From: Sphingobacteriaceae bacterium
Lineage (GTDB): Bacteria; Bacteroidota; Bacteroidia; B-17B0; Aurantibacillaceae
Assembly (NCBI GenBank): GCA_947480015.1
Contig: CANKBS010000019.1
Coordinates: 1-64,000 of the forward strand
Direction of reading: 5' to 3'
Length of the DNA stretch: 64,000 nt
Shown: positions 7,421 through 16,499 of the stretch, piece after piece
How the letters are laid out: each line of letters opens with the position of its first letter
How positions within the stretch are numbered: the first letter of the stretch is position 1
Position numbers and translations under genes: made by a program
The notes under the pieces: generated by a model
Told to the model about the DNA's origin: nothing
The model's database searches: none
What the model saw: the letters and a program-made list of their open reading frames with translations, nothing else

Positions 7421-8704
7421 ATGAATTTAAAATGGGCATTGTTAAGGCTGTTTGTGTTGGGTGTGTTTACGCAGGGCATGCAGGCACAGTTGCGTGCTAA
7501 ATTAGTAGCCGGTGATTTCGCGCCTCTCGATACCAAAAAGACACCGGACGAAAAAAATACCAAACATAAAGATGCCCCACATTCGGTATACGATGAAAAC
7601 CGAAATTTTTGGCATGCCAGCTGGACGCAATTTGACCGATATAAAAGCAAGAAAAAAGAAGACCAATCGGTTATCTATTATGCGCGCTCGGAGGAGGGTA
7701 AAACCTGGACCGAACCCAAACAAATTAATTGTGTATCGGGTAATTGTTTAGATGGCGATAGCACGGTAAAGGGACCTATGCCTTGTGTTGGACCAAATGG
7801 TGAAGTCTATATTGCCTGGGCTGCGCTGAAAGGTTTAGCCTTTCAACGTTCGCTCGATAGTGGAAGAACCTGGTTAAAGGAAGAACAGATGATTAATCCA
7901 ATTCGTGGTGGTTGGTCGAATAAGGTAGATGGCATTAAAACTAACGGTTTGCCACATGCCGCATGTGATGTGGGTTATTCGGCCTTCAGAGGACGCGTTT
8001 ACATTTGCTGGAGCGATGAAAAGAACGGGGCTACTAATAAGGATGTGTTTTTAATATACAGCGATGATAAAGGCGACCACTGGACAGAGCCCATTTTAGT
8101 CACTTACCGCCCAAATCACAAAGAACAGTTTAAACCCATTTTGAAAGTTGATCCGGTTACGGGTTATGTGTACCTGATGTATTTTGACAAACAAAATTTT
8201 ACCGATGGAAAAGAAACCGATATTTATTTGGCCATTAGTAAAAACGGCGGATTAAAATTTGACACCTATAAGGTGAATGAACGTCCCTTTTTATTTAACG
8301 CTAATTTTATGGAATTGCGATTAGATAGCGCTGTAAAAGTACGGTGGTTGCAGCCCGACGAAAAAAACAGATTTTGTTTGTACGAAGTGGCTTTGTCGGA
8401 AGAGGCCTTGAACGACTGCCTGTTGCGTGAAGCCGCCGAAGAAATGGACGTAGAACGGACCTTGAATTGGGCCGACAACATGGATTTGAATTTTACTTTA
8501 AAAAAGAACAGTACGCTCACGGCAGTCATTACCAAGCCACTGTTGCCGGGTTTTGAACAACCGGTCATAAAAAACAAGCGACTTCAAGCCGGCAACAATA
8601 CATTACGTATCGATACCAAGGCTTTGAAATTGAAAAAAGGGAATTATGTCATCACGCTCTATTACCAAAACAGAAACACCTATGTGTGGATCTCGGCAGA
8701 GTAA
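7421..8704 (+). CDS. secreted sialidase-like BNR/Asp-box repeat protein
   Basis: A 427-residue exported protein. The signal peptide is about residues 1-22, ending GMQAQ. Four Asp-box-type repeats follow: RSEEGKTWTEP, RSLDSGRTWLKE, YSDDKGDHWTEP and ISKNGGLKFD, as in sialidase-like beta-propellers. The ~75 C-terminal residues form a beta-rich tail resembling a sorting or adhesion domain (LKKGNYVITLYYQN), without a certain T9SS match. A catalytic sialidase Arg triad cannot be confirmed, so the enzyme activity is open. The start was moved from TTG 7412 to ATG 7421, which begins the signal peptide properly. Confidence 0.75.
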   Translation: MNLKWALLRLFVLGVFTQGMQAQLRAKLVAGDFAPLDTKKTPDEKNTKHKDAPHSVYDENRNFWHASWTQFDRYKSKKKEDQSVIYYARSEEGKTWTEPKQINCVSGNCLDGDSTVKGPMPCVGPNGEVYIAWAALKGLAFQRSLDSGRTWLKEEQMINPIRGGWSNKVDGIKTNGLPHAACDVGYSAFRGRVYICWSDEKNGATNKDVFLIYSDDKGDHWTEPILVTYRPNHKEQFKPILKVDPVTGYVYLMYFDKQNFTDGKETDIYLAISKNGGLKFDTYKVNERPFLFNANFMELRLDSAVKVRWLQPDEKNRFCLYEVALSEEALNDCLLREAAEEMDVERTLNWADNMDLNFTLKKNSTLTAVITKPLLPGFEQPVIKNKRLQAGNNTLRIDTKALKLKKGNYVITLYYQNRNTYVWISAE

Positions 8705-8746
8705 TTAGTTCTATTAAATTGAAAGTAAATCACATCAAATATCTAT

Positions 8747-8754
8747 TATCTTTG
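8747..8754 (+). promoter_or_regulatory. -7 box TATCTTTG
   Basis: Exact TANNTTTG match 37 bases upstream of the ATG at 8792. No convincing -33 box at the usual spacing. Confidence 0.45.
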
Positions 8755-8791
8755 TTAGTAATCAAATTAGCTTTTTAAAACAGACTCTCAC

Positions 8792-9391
8792 ATGCGTTAC
8801 TTTTTTGGCAACCTATTTTTTCTGTTTTCCCACTTGGCCTTTTCGCAACTCATTACCAATTTTAATGCCTTTCAGGTAAGTAAAACGGTGGTGTTAAAAT
8901 TAACCTGGAATGTAGGGGCTAGTTGCAGCGGTTACTCGGTTTATAGAAGTACCGATTCACTTAATTTTACAAGCATCTACGACTATGCAGGTATTTGCGG
9001 CTCCAGTCCGGGTAATTCTGTTTTAACCTATATCGATCAGTATCCTCTAATGGGTTATACCAATTATTATAAAATTCAGTTATCCACACTCGAATCTAGC
9101 GACATAAAAAAAGTGTTGGTAAGCGCTAACCCAAACTCAAAATTACAAGTCTTTCCCGATCCGGTTTTCCAAAATGTGGAGACCCTAAACCTCCGCCTTT
9201 TAAACATTAATGGTAATTCTATTGTTGGCAATATTTTTGATCGGTATGGTACACCTTTAAAACCCTTAAGTTTTTACACCACCACAGGCGAAACCAGCAT
9301 TAATGTGAATGGTTTACATAATGGCTTGTATTTGATTTGGCTCACCGACGGCACACAGTTGTTTGCTTCTAAATTTGTAATTGCCCGCTAA
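8792..9391 (+). CDS. secreted protein with type IX sorting domain
   Basis: A 199-residue protein. The signal peptide (about 1-18) ends AFSQ. Residues ~20-105 look like a fibronectin-III-like sandwich (LKLTWNVGASCSGYSVYRS, TNYYKIQL). Residues ~118-199 match a T9SS type A C-terminal sorting domain: a QVFPDPV start, LRLLNINGN in the middle, and GLHNGLYLIWLTDG followed by a short KFVIAR tail. It is likely cleaved and anchored or released at the cell surface. The stop codon overlaps the ATG of the next gene (TAATG). Confidence 0.8.
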   Translation: MRYFFGNLFFLFSHLAFSQLITNFNAFQVSKTVVLKLTWNVGASCSGYSVYRSTDSLNFTSIYDYAGICGSSPGNSVLTYIDQYPLMGYTNYYKIQLSTLESSDIKKVLVSANPNSKLQVFPDPVFQNVETLNLRLLNINGNSIVGNIFDRYGTPLKPLSFYTTTGETSINVNGLHNGLYLIWLTDGTQLFASKFVIAR

Positions 9392-9762
9392 TGGAAGTTC
9401 GCACGGATACGTATTTATGGGCCATTCGCATGTACAAATCGCGTACACTGGCTTCTGAGGCCATAAAGAACGGCAAGGTGAAACTTGATGGTGAAAATTT
9501 TAAACCGGCGCATGTGGTTAAAATAGGCGAGCGGTATAGCATGACCATAAGCACCCTAAAAAAAATCATTGAAGTAACTGCTTTAATAGATAAACGCCAG
9601 GGTTTTGAGGTGGCCAAACAACATTATACCGATCATTCACCCGAACCCGAAAAAAAAGATATTCAGCCTTCTGCCTTCTTTGTAACGGTTCGTCGTGATA
9701 GAGGTACCGGACGACCGACAAAAAAAGATCGCCGCGACCAGGAAGATTTTGGTGCTGCTTAA
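9391..9762 (+). CDS. S4-domain RNA-binding protein (Hsp15/HslR-like)
   Basis: A 123-residue protein. The N-terminal S4 domain (residues ~3-60) shows RTDTYLWAIRMYKSRTLASEAI and GKVKLDGENFKPAHVVKIGE, typical of Hsp15, which binds 50S subunits carrying stalled nascent chains after heat shock. The basic tail (RRDRGTGRPTKKDRR) fits RNA binding. Start overlaps the stop of the secreted protein by one base, so translation is coupled although the functions look unrelated. Confidence 0.85.
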   Translation: MEVRTDTYLWAIRMYKSRTLASEAIKNGKVKLDGENFKPAHVVKIGERYSMTISTLKKIIEVTALIDKRQGFEVAKQHYTDHSPEPEKKDIQPSAFFVTVRRDRGTGRPTKKDRRDQEDFGAA

Positions 9763-9797
9763 GTAAAATGTTTTTTGAATAGGATTATTTTGAACGA

Positions 9798-10214
9798 TTA
9801 GATTAGAGAAATCGTTTCTTTATTTAGTGGTTTTTCTAAAACTAAAATTTCTTTCGATATGGCTGAAATTCTGGTGATATCTTTTGGCGATAACATTGAA
9901 CTCATTAATACCGCTTTTGGTCGGCGTGTTTCGTCTGGAAAAACCGCGTGAAATTCTTCTAAAAACCGAAAGCCGCCCCTTTTTAACATATTAAAATCAA
10001 TAATTACGACATCCGGTAAAACGCCGGCGCCACGGGCATGCAATTTTACTTGTTTTTTTAGTTGCTCAATCGACGTCACGGCACAAATTTGGGTTTGGAT
10101 CTTGTTTGCTAATTTGAATAAATGTAAAAGCGTACTACTGACAAAAAGGTCTAGTTCGTTGTCATCAATTAACATCACTCTTTTATATTTAAAGTCAATT
10201 ATCTCCTCAGTCAT
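9798..10214 (-). CDS. single-domain response regulator
   Basis: A 138-residue receiver with no output domain. It has the acidic pair in MLIDDNELD, the phospho-acceptor Asp in VVIIDFNM, a Ser switch residue in LMSSML, and the Lys in LEKPL. It resembles the regulator at 10389-10805 but has its own upstream region carrying a sigma-54-like element and a palindrome. Such receivers usually relay or buffer phosphate for the neighbouring PAS kinases. Confidence 0.85.
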   Translation of the reverse strand: MTEEIIDFKYKRVMLIDDNELDLFVSSTLLHLFKLANKIQTQICAVTSIEQLKKQVKLHARGAGVLPDVVIIDFNMLKRGGFRFLEEFHAVFPDETRRPKAVLMSSMLSPKDITRISAISKEILVLEKPLNKETISLI

Positions 10215-10234
10215 GTGTCCTAATACTGAACTTA

Positions 10235-10250
10235 TTCAATTATTATGCCA
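10235..10250 (-). promoter_or_regulatory. sigma-54-like -24/-12 element
   Basis: On the minus strand TGGCATAATAATTGAA: an exact TGGCA at -24 and TTG-A at the correct spacing, but with A in place of C in the -12 GC. It lies about 21 bases upstream of the regulator ATG (10214). A palindrome sits 66 bp upstream, centre to centre, as an enhancer would. Confidence 0.4.
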
Positions 10251-10302
10251 GAACGCATCAGTTTGTTTGACAGCTATTTAAAAAAAAACGGGTAAAAAAA
10301 AC

Positions 10303-10315
10303 TCCAGTTATTGGA
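10303..10315. promoter_or_regulatory. TCCA-N5-TGGA palindrome (candidate activator site)
   Basis: TCCAGTTATTGGA, arms of four bases. Read on the minus strand the spacer is ATAAC, close to the ATTAC and ATTAT spacers of the sites at 16444 and 22578. About 95 bases upstream of the regulator start. Confidence 0.4.
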
Positions 10316-10388
10316 CAGATTAACAGAGTTCGGAAATAACAATGCCTATTCACGATTCGTAAATGAAAAGAAAAATGCGTAAAAGAAC

Positions 10389-10805
10389 CTAGAGTTTCTC
10401 TAGAATTTCTTTTGTTAATGGTTTATTTAAAAAAACAATGTTCTCCGATATTTCAAGGGTTTTTTGCCTGTCATTCTGAAATATCGAAGAGGTAAGCACA
10501 ATTAGTTTCGGGTCTATAATTTTCGGATCAAAAAGTCGTTTGAATTCTTTAATAAACTGAAAGCCATCCATCATTGGCATATTAATATCTACAAAAATTA
10601 CGTCAGGGTACATCTTGCTTTCTTGACGGGAAATCGTTACAAGGTTTTTTAAAAATTCCAGAGCTGCTGTGGCACTTGTGTTCACATAAATATTTTTTGA
10701 AAAACCATTGATCTCCAATAATTTTTTATTGATAAAATTATCTAGTTCCATGTCATCAATTAATAACACGTTTTCGTATCTGAATTTAGTATTGGGTTCT
10801 TTCAT
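10389..10805 (-). CDS. single-domain response regulator paired with PAS kinase
   Basis: A 138-residue receiver-only protein: LLIDDMELD (acidic pocket), VIFVDINMPMMDG (phospho-Asp), a Thr/Ser switch in VLTSS, and LNKPL (Lys). It starts ten bases after the stop of the 992-residue kinase, so the two are co-transcribed and very likely partners. Paralogue of the regulator at 9798-10214. Confidence 0.88.
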   Translation of the reverse strand: MKEPNTKFRYENVLLIDDMELDNFINKKLLEINGFSKNIYVNTSATAALEFLKNLVTISRQESKMYPDVIFVDINMPMMDGFQFIKEFKRLFDPKIIDPKLIVLTSSIFQNDRQKTLEISENIVFLNKPLTKEILEKL

Positions 10806-10815
10806 GATTAGAGTT

Positions 10816-13794
10816 TTAGTATTTTTTAAATTGTAAAATAAATTCGGTGCCTTTGTTTACAGTACTTTCAACATTAATTGCGCCACCCAAAGTTTCCAAT
10901 TGCGATTTGATCAAAAACAAACCAAGTCCTTTTCCTTCACCAATACTATGAAATCGCTGATAAAGTTTAAATAGTTTTTCTTTGTGTAAATTAACGTCCA
11001 TGCCAATGCCATTATCATGAAATTTAAAAACAATCCAATTTTCGGTTATTTGACTGGTAATTTTTATGATGAGCGGCCTTTCCTTAGCCCTGTATTTAAT
11101 CGCATTGGATAATAAATTAGTAATAATGCTTTCAAAATAAGCCCGGTTAAAAACTACTGTATCCGTCATACTAAAATCAACCATAATTTTAGCATTTAAT
11201 TCCTTTAGCAAGGGAGCGCTCTGAGTTTTGGCCTGTTCAATGGCTTTTGAAAATTGTAACTCTTCAACTTGAGCCGACGGATTATCTTTTATGGTAAGAA
11301 TGTTAGAAAGGTCTCGGATGGTCTCGTCAAATCGCAGCGCTGAGCTTTTAATCCCATCTAAAATCTGAATAAGAGTTTGGTCTTCTAAATCGTAATTATC
11401 TAACAAATTTGCAAGACCTAATAAATTGGCTACAGGGCCTCGTAAATTATGTGAGGTGATATAGGCAAACTGCTGTAAATCCTTAACATTATGCGTTAAA
11501 ATTTGAAAGAGTTTTTCTTTCTCTTCATTGTTTTTGTTAATCAGTCGCTCGTTTTCTATTCGCTCGGTTATGTTTCTTATAAAACAAGCCGTACCTATCA
11601 CATCGTCATTTTGAACAATTGGAAAAAAGGAAGCTTCTGACCAACCGTATTGATGACCTGCGTTTTTGATTACCTGTGTAAATGTTTCGCCGTCAAATGC
11701 ACGTTTTAAAAGGGGTAGGTGGGTATCAAATAAATGCTTAGTCAAACCACCTTGTGCCATGCTTTCACCTATAATATTTGGCCGACCAATTTCTAACTGA
11801 TTAAAATCGGCAAAGGCTTTATTATAAGAAATTAATTTAAAATCCCTGTCGATACTAAAAATCAAATCGTTGGTATTATTTATTAGCGACTCCAGATTTT
11901 TTCGGTCAAATTCCTTTTCCTGCTCGTTAATTACCTTTTCGGTAACGTCAATTGCTGAAATACAACTACCTATGACTTTATTCTCGGAGTATACAGGACG
12001 AATTACCACTTCAACCCAAATGCATGTTAAACTCTCTAGTACAAATTCACGTCGGTATTCAATTGTTTCTCCCTGTGATGCCTTAAGCAGCGCGTAATTA
12101 AGAAAAGCAATCCTGCTGGGCGCAACAAAATCAAAAAGCGGGCTGCCTATTTGCATTTTAGTGCCAAACAATGTTAACCCTAAATGAAGAGTTTCCTGAT
12201 TAAAGGCTTTGATTTTACCTTCCGCGTCAAGTAGCACAAACCCCTGTGAGGAATTTTCAAAAATGGCTCTTAAATTTCCTTCCGATTCTTTCAGCTTGGC
12301 TTCAGCTAATCTATTTTTGGTAATATCCAATAGACTTAAGAAAACAGCTTCAACCACTTCATTTTTTAAAACCGGTTTAAAACTACAACGCAACCAATAT
12401 GGATTTTCATCGGCGCTGCTGCAATCGGCTTCATGTTCAATGGTTTCTCCTGCCAAAGCCCGCTCAAGCAGTCTTAGGAAGCCCTCGCGGCGCCCCAGAG
12501 CTATACAATCGATGAGATAAACTCCTTTGTGAAGTTTCTTGGACCCTTGATTTAATAGCGCATTATTTTGAGCTTTTGTATTATATTCCTGTAAAATAAA
12601 ATTACGGTCAATTAGAACAAAAGCCTCGCTTGAGTTTTCAAATATGGCTTTGTGGTTTGATACTGATTTGTTAATCCCGCTTTCGGTAATTTTGGTTTCT
12701 GTACTATTTCTGCCGGTAATGGATGCCCCTATCCTTTCGCCTTCTTTGTTAGTAAGTGGCGAAACCGACAATGCTACTGAAATTAATTGTCCACTTTTCG
12801 TCAATCGTTTTGTTTCAACAAACGTGATGTTTTCTCCTTGCTTTATTTTTGATTCCTCTAGTTCCAGTTCATGTTTTAAGTTTTCGGGAACGAGACGTTT
12901 AACTGGCATCCCCAAAGCTTCTTCTTGAGTATATTCAAATAATTTTTCTGCAGCCGGATTCCAGCTAGTAATTAGGCCATTCACATCCTTACTAAATATG
13001 GCATCCTTAGAGGTGTTTATGATGGCAGCCAATAGGGCCCCTTGCTCACTGAGTTTTTCTGAAACAAGGGCATCTTCCATTTGAAAGCAAAAATAACCGG
13101 GCCCGGGTGAATAAAGTGTTACACCAAACCATCGATCAACGTTCGGCGATTTGTATTCTAGTTTTATAACCTGCGCGGTTTTTTCAAGTTCTTGGATACT
13201 ATCAAAAACACATCCTAAATAACTTTTATGATCGGAAAACAGTTCACTTGCCTTTTTCCCTTCTGCACCCTGTATACTAAGTATGGCATTGAGCACTTTG
13301 TTAATATGGATAAATTTAAAATCATTCACCACATCTCCTTCCTTAATGAACCGACAATAAGCAAAACCCTGATCAAAGTTTCCTTCTTTATTTTGAGTTT
13401 CAACTGAAGCTTTAGAATTGAGTTCTCTTCGAAGTTTCGCAATAAAAAGGATCTTAAAAAAATAATGACTTAAAATGGTTGCCAGAGTAGAGGTAAGTAT
13501 ACTTATGCCGATTCCCATAAGCAAGGAATTACCTTCCTTTTCAAATAGAACCGGAAATTGTTTTAAGAGGTTAGGGCGCAGCAAAATTAAAATGGCCAAG
13601 CAGGCTGCCAAACATGTAAAACCCAGTACAATTGATTTTTGCTTTACTGAATGCATACTTAAACCTACTCTATACTTTAGAACTGAATCCTTTGTCCTTA
13701 CCCTACGATAAACTGGGAAGAAAGCATTCCATGCACCTAAATTTAAGAAACCACTAAAAGATTTTAAACTCAATCTTGGCATAATATGACGCAT
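10816..13794 (-). CDS. membrane PAS-domain sensor histidine kinase
   Basis: A 992-residue kinase. Two transmembrane helices (about residues 55-75 and 90-115) precede about five PAS-type domains, in order: a divergent one at ~135-235, then ~245-365 (AIFSKDVNGLITSWNPAAE), ~375-490, ~500-615 and ~630-745. The phospho-acceptor helix at ~765-835 contains SHNLRGPVANL with the His. The ATPase domain (~875-990) has NLLSNAIKYR, DNGIGMD and GKGLGLFL. No receiver of its own; the downstream receiver gene supplies it. The start at 13794 has an alternative Met four codons in. Confidence 0.9.
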   Translation of the reverse strand: MRHIMPRLSLKSFSGFLNLGAWNAFFPVYRRVRTKDSVLKYRVGLSMHSVKQKSIVLGFTCLAACLAILILLRPNLLKQFPVLFEKEGNSLLMGIGISILTSTLATILSHYFFKILFIAKLRRELNSKASVETQNKEGNFDQGFAYCRFIKEGDVVNDFKFIHINKVLNAILSIQGAEGKKASELFSDHKSYLGCVFDSIQELEKTAQVIKLEYKSPNVDRWFGVTLYSPGPGYFCFQMEDALVSEKLSEQGALLAAIINTSKDAIFSKDVNGLITSWNPAAEKLFEYTQEEALGMPVKRLVPENLKHELELEESKIKQGENITFVETKRLTKSGQLISVALSVSPLTNKEGERIGASITGRNSTETKITESGINKSVSNHKAIFENSSEAFVLIDRNFILQEYNTKAQNNALLNQGSKKLHKGVYLIDCIALGRREGFLRLLERALAGETIEHEADCSSADENPYWLRCSFKPVLKNEVVEAVFLSLLDITKNRLAEAKLKESEGNLRAIFENSSQGFVLLDAEGKIKAFNQETLHLGLTLFGTKMQIGSPLFDFVAPSRIAFLNYALLKASQGETIEYRREFVLESLTCIWVEVVIRPVYSENKVIGSCISAIDVTEKVINEQEKEFDRKNLESLINNTNDLIFSIDRDFKLISYNKAFADFNQLEIGRPNIIGESMAQGGLTKHLFDTHLPLLKRAFDGETFTQVIKNAGHQYGWSEASFFPIVQNDDVIGTACFIRNITERIENERLINKNNEEKEKLFQILTHNVKDLQQFAYITSHNLRGPVANLLGLANLLDNYDLEDQTLIQILDGIKSSALRFDETIRDLSNILTIKDNPSAQVEELQFSKAIEQAKTQSAPLLKELNAKIMVDFSMTDTVVFNRAYFESIITNLLSNAIKYRAKERPLIIKITSQITENWIVFKFHDNGIGMDVNLHKEKLFKLYQRFHSIGEGKGLGLFLIKSQLETLGGAINVESTVNKGTEFILQFKKY

Positions 13795-13903
13795 GTATGA
13801 TTTTTATTTTTCTATAAAGTAGATCGGGGCCAAAAAAACAGCTCTTAAAACAGAATGCAGAACAAAGAACCAAGTTTACTGGGTAAGACTTAAACACGCT
13901 GCA

Positions 13904-15130
13904 TTACATATTAAAGTAGATCTTTTTTAATTGAACTCCCCTCACATTCCAGTCGTAGCTCGATTCAAAACGCTCACGGGCATTTAAACTCATACTTAAT
14001 AAAGTTTTTTTGTTCGAATGCAATACCTTAATGGCTTGCGAAAGTTTGGCAATGGTTGAACTGTAATCGCCCGAACTAATCGTAAATCCACATTTATCTG
14101 TGATAAGGTTGGTATTTCCTGAATTATCAAGTCGAATAATCGGTATTCCAGCCGATAAGGCTTCGGCAACCTCCATGCCACTTCCATAATGAGAGGGAAA
14201 AATAAAGGCAGAGGAGTTTCGAAGCATCAGGTTAAATTCTTCAGCCTTCAGCGATTCAATAAATTCGACATTCTTTTCGATTTTATTTTCAGAAACCATG
14301 TTTTTAAAGAGGGCCAACTCAGGACCATTGCCAACTATGAGTAATTTGGTTTTGGCTTTTTCTTCGGTATTTAAACCCGATAAAAAATCGGCAAATGCCA
14401 ATATACTCAAATCAAAGCCTTTTTCAGGTACGAGTTTTCCGGCCGAAATAAGGGTAAAAGATTCAGGCGCAAAATTAATCGTATAACCTTTGTCATGCGC
14501 TGCAATGGTTGGAAGAATGCTGAATCTGGTATTTTTATCTTTTAATAAAGTGGCTGCATTTTGATTCATGCATAAAATATGATCAGCTCTGCTTATGGTT
14601 TGACGCAGGTTAGGTGAAAATTTCCAAATCATTTTTTTAATCAGCCAGTTAAACCGATCTTTTATAAGCCTGGTTTTTTTATACACACGTAAATACTGAT
14701 TCGGAATTAAAGGCATGTGTCCAATTGGCCCCCACACAAATGGTTTATTTAGTTTCCAAAGATAACCTAGGCCATAAGCACTGCCATCGGTAAATTGGTG
14801 TACAATATCGAACTTTAGCTGTTGTTTATTAACGAACTCCGGCACAGCTCTGTGCCATAGTATTTCATAAAAGCCGTCTAGAAAACTTGATTTTTTATAT
14901 TTTCTTTTACTGTTTTTATGGTCGAAATATTCAAATTGAATGTTTTCATAAAGCGGATCCGGGAATTCCAACATGTAAATGTTCATCACCTCTTCATTAT
15001 AACTAGGCGTAATAACTATTACTTTTTGATAACGGGCAATTTGGTATATAAAGTGCCAACTGGCACCGACTTCAAGATTGGCGAAAGGATTTAATGTGTA
15101 AACGCTAGTTAAAATTTTTTTCAATGGCAT
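13904..15130 (-). CDS. GT4-type glycosyltransferase
   Basis: A 408-residue protein with a GT-B fold of the GT4 family. The N-terminal half has WGPIGHMPLIPNQYLR. The donor-binding half has SAGKLVPEKGFDLSILAF, LLIVGNGPEL and the acceptor/nucleotide-sugar loop FIFPSHYGSGMEVAEALSAG with the conserved Glu-X7-Glu pattern. It follows the APH-fold gene by 34 bases, so the two probably form an operon. The sugar and acceptor are unknown. Confidence 0.85.
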   Translation of the reverse strand: MPLKKILTSVYTLNPFANLEVGASWHFIYQIARYQKVIVITPSYNEEVMNIYMLEFPDPLYENIQFEYFDHKNSKRKYKKSSFLDGFYEILWHRAVPEFVNKQQLKFDIVHQFTDGSAYGLGYLWKLNKPFVWGPIGHMPLIPNQYLRVYKKTRLIKDRFNWLIKKMIWKFSPNLRQTISRADHILCMNQNAATLLKDKNTRFSILPTIAAHDKGYTINFAPESFTLISAGKLVPEKGFDLSILAFADFLSGLNTEEKAKTKLLIVGNGPELALFKNMVSENKIEKNVEFIESLKAEEFNLMLRNSSAFIFPSHYGSGMEVAEALSAGIPIIRLDNSGNTNLITDKCGFTISSGDYSSTIAKLSQAIKVLHSNKKTLLSMSLNARERFESSYDWNVRGVQLKKIYFNM

Positions 15131-15164
15131 AGTTACCTATAAAAAGTGGTCTGGTTGATTAACA

Positions 15165-16349
15165 TTAAAAAGCATAAACTGAACTTTCATCTAATTCAGA
15201 TTGGTTTATATTGAGCGTTTCGGTTAGCGCTTCTTTCCATGTTCTAAGCGAGTGATTTGTTTCTAGTGGATTCACGCTGTATTCAACGTAAAATTTTAAA
15301 TAATTTATACACGTATAAACTAAGTACAACTGAAGGTGTTGCTCGATAGTACCTTTTTGAAATCGCGATAAAGCCTCAAAAGTGTCGCTAGTGATTTTTT
15401 TGTTAATCTCTTTTCGGATGGTCTTCCAGTTACTCTTGTCTACCAATAAGCCTTGTTGAATGATGAAATGGAAAGCATCGAACCCAACCGGCTTTATTAC
15501 ATTCGATAGCTCCCAATCGAAGATATAAAGCTTCAGATCTTTTTCAAACATGTTTTCAGAACTAAAATCACCATGACTTAAACACATTTCTACGGGTTTG
15601 TTTTCATTGGTGTTTTCAATGATCTGATTTAACATGTATAACAAATTCTTAGGTAAGCGCGAGTCGTCGCGTTTCATCAGTTCGAGCAGATCTTCTTTTA
15701 ATTCCCGCCAGCTTTTCAATTCATTTAAAGGCGTTAAAAAAGCAGTGAGTTCATTTAACTCGGATAAAGCCATGGTGTGTAAATTACAATACTCATGTAA
15801 TATAGTTCCATCATGAGAAATATCATCGAGTTCAACTGCGTTAGGGCTAACGTTAATCGTGTTTGGGATAGCAAAAGAACGAATACGGCTCTCATTTAAG
15901 CGATCAAGCACCATCGTTTCATTATGAATTAATGCTATACTGAGCGGGTGGGTAGCTATTTTTGTAAAACTCCCCTTGCCATTAATAACTTTGTATAACA
16001 TAGCTTTTTCAAGCTGAATGCTTTTGCGAACAAAAAGTGTCCACTGCGCATAACGACTTGACAATTCAGCTTCTTTGCTTTTATCTTTTACGTATAATGA
16101 TTTTGACGTAAAAAACAGTTTTTGCAAACGCAATAAAAAGATAAGCTTGCAGCCAAAAGAAAGTAAAATATTTATGAATGATTTACTGCCACGAAACTTC
16201 AAAAATAAAGCTTTGTTTAAATTAGCCGGCCAAGCATAACGAATACTCTTATCCCAGTTGCGAACAACCAGTAATTTTATTTCCGAATTAAAAACAGAAC
16301 TTCTGGTTTCTGAAACCGTGTAGCCTAATTTTTCAAAAATAGTTATCAT
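15165..16349 (-). CDS. APH/choline-kinase-fold phosphotransferase
   Basis: A 394-residue cytoplasmic protein of the aminoglycoside-phosphotransferase fold. The catalytic loop LSHGDFSSENMF supplies the Asp and Asn, and the metal-binding LYIFDWELS follows ~16 residues later. The N-terminal ~200 residues are divergent and lack a clear glycine-rich loop. Such proteins in glycan loci usually phosphorylate a sugar or lipid-linked precursor; antibiotic resistance is unlikely given the context. It heads an operon with the GT4 gene and has a sigma-54-like element and two palindromes upstream. Confidence 0.75.
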   Translation of the reverse strand: MITIFEKLGYTVSETRSSVFNSEIKLLVVRNWDKSIRYAWPANLNKALFLKFRGSKSFINILLSFGCKLIFLLRLQKLFFTSKSLYVKDKSKEAELSSRYAQWTLFVRKSIQLEKAMLYKVINGKGSFTKIATHPLSIALIHNETMVLDRLNESRIRSFAIPNTINVSPNAVELDDISHDGTILHEYCNLHTMALSELNELTAFLTPLNELKSWRELKEDLLELMKRDDSRLPKNLLYMLNQIIENTNENKPVEMCLSHGDFSSENMFEKDLKLYIFDWELSNVIKPVGFDAFHFIIQQGLLVDKSNWKTIRKEINKKITSDTFEALSRFQKGTIEQHLQLYLVYTCINYLKFYVEYSVNPLETNHSLRTWKEALTETLNINQSELDESSVYAF

Positions 16350-16374
16350 AATGCCATATTTACGTTACGTGCAT

Positions 16375-16390
16375 TACAAAATAATCGCCA
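16375..16390 (-). promoter_or_regulatory. sigma-54-like -24/-12 element
   Basis: On the minus strand TGGCGATTATTTTGTA: TGGC at -24 and TTG at the correct distance, with T in place of C at the -12 GC. It lies about 26 bases upstream of the APH-fold gene ATG. The palindrome at 16444-16458 is 68 bp upstream, nearly the same geometry as at 10235-10315. Confidence 0.4.
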
Positions 16391-16443
16391 AACTTATAAT
16401 ACACTGATTATCATAGTGTTAAAAGCGTTCAGAAAGTGTAAAA

Positions 16444-16479
16444 TTCCAGTAATTGGAAACAATTTCCACAAATGGAAAT
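16444..16479. promoter_or_regulatory. tandem palindromes TTCCA-N-TGGAA (candidate activator sites)
   Basis: Two inverted repeats: TTCCAGTAATTGGAA at 16444-16458 (5-base arms, spacer 5) and ATTTCCA-CAAA-TGGAAAT at 16462-16479 (7-base arms, spacer 4). Their centres are ~19 bp apart, about two helical turns. Doubled sites upstream of a sigma-54-like element are typical of NtrC-class enhancers. Confidence 0.5.
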
Positions 16480-16499
16480 AGCTAATATTCTGATGTTCA

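Noticed and set aside
15165-16349. aminoglycoside resistance gene
   Set aside because: Only the fold's catalytic core matches; the N terminus is divergent and the neighbours are a glycosyltransferase and signalling genes.
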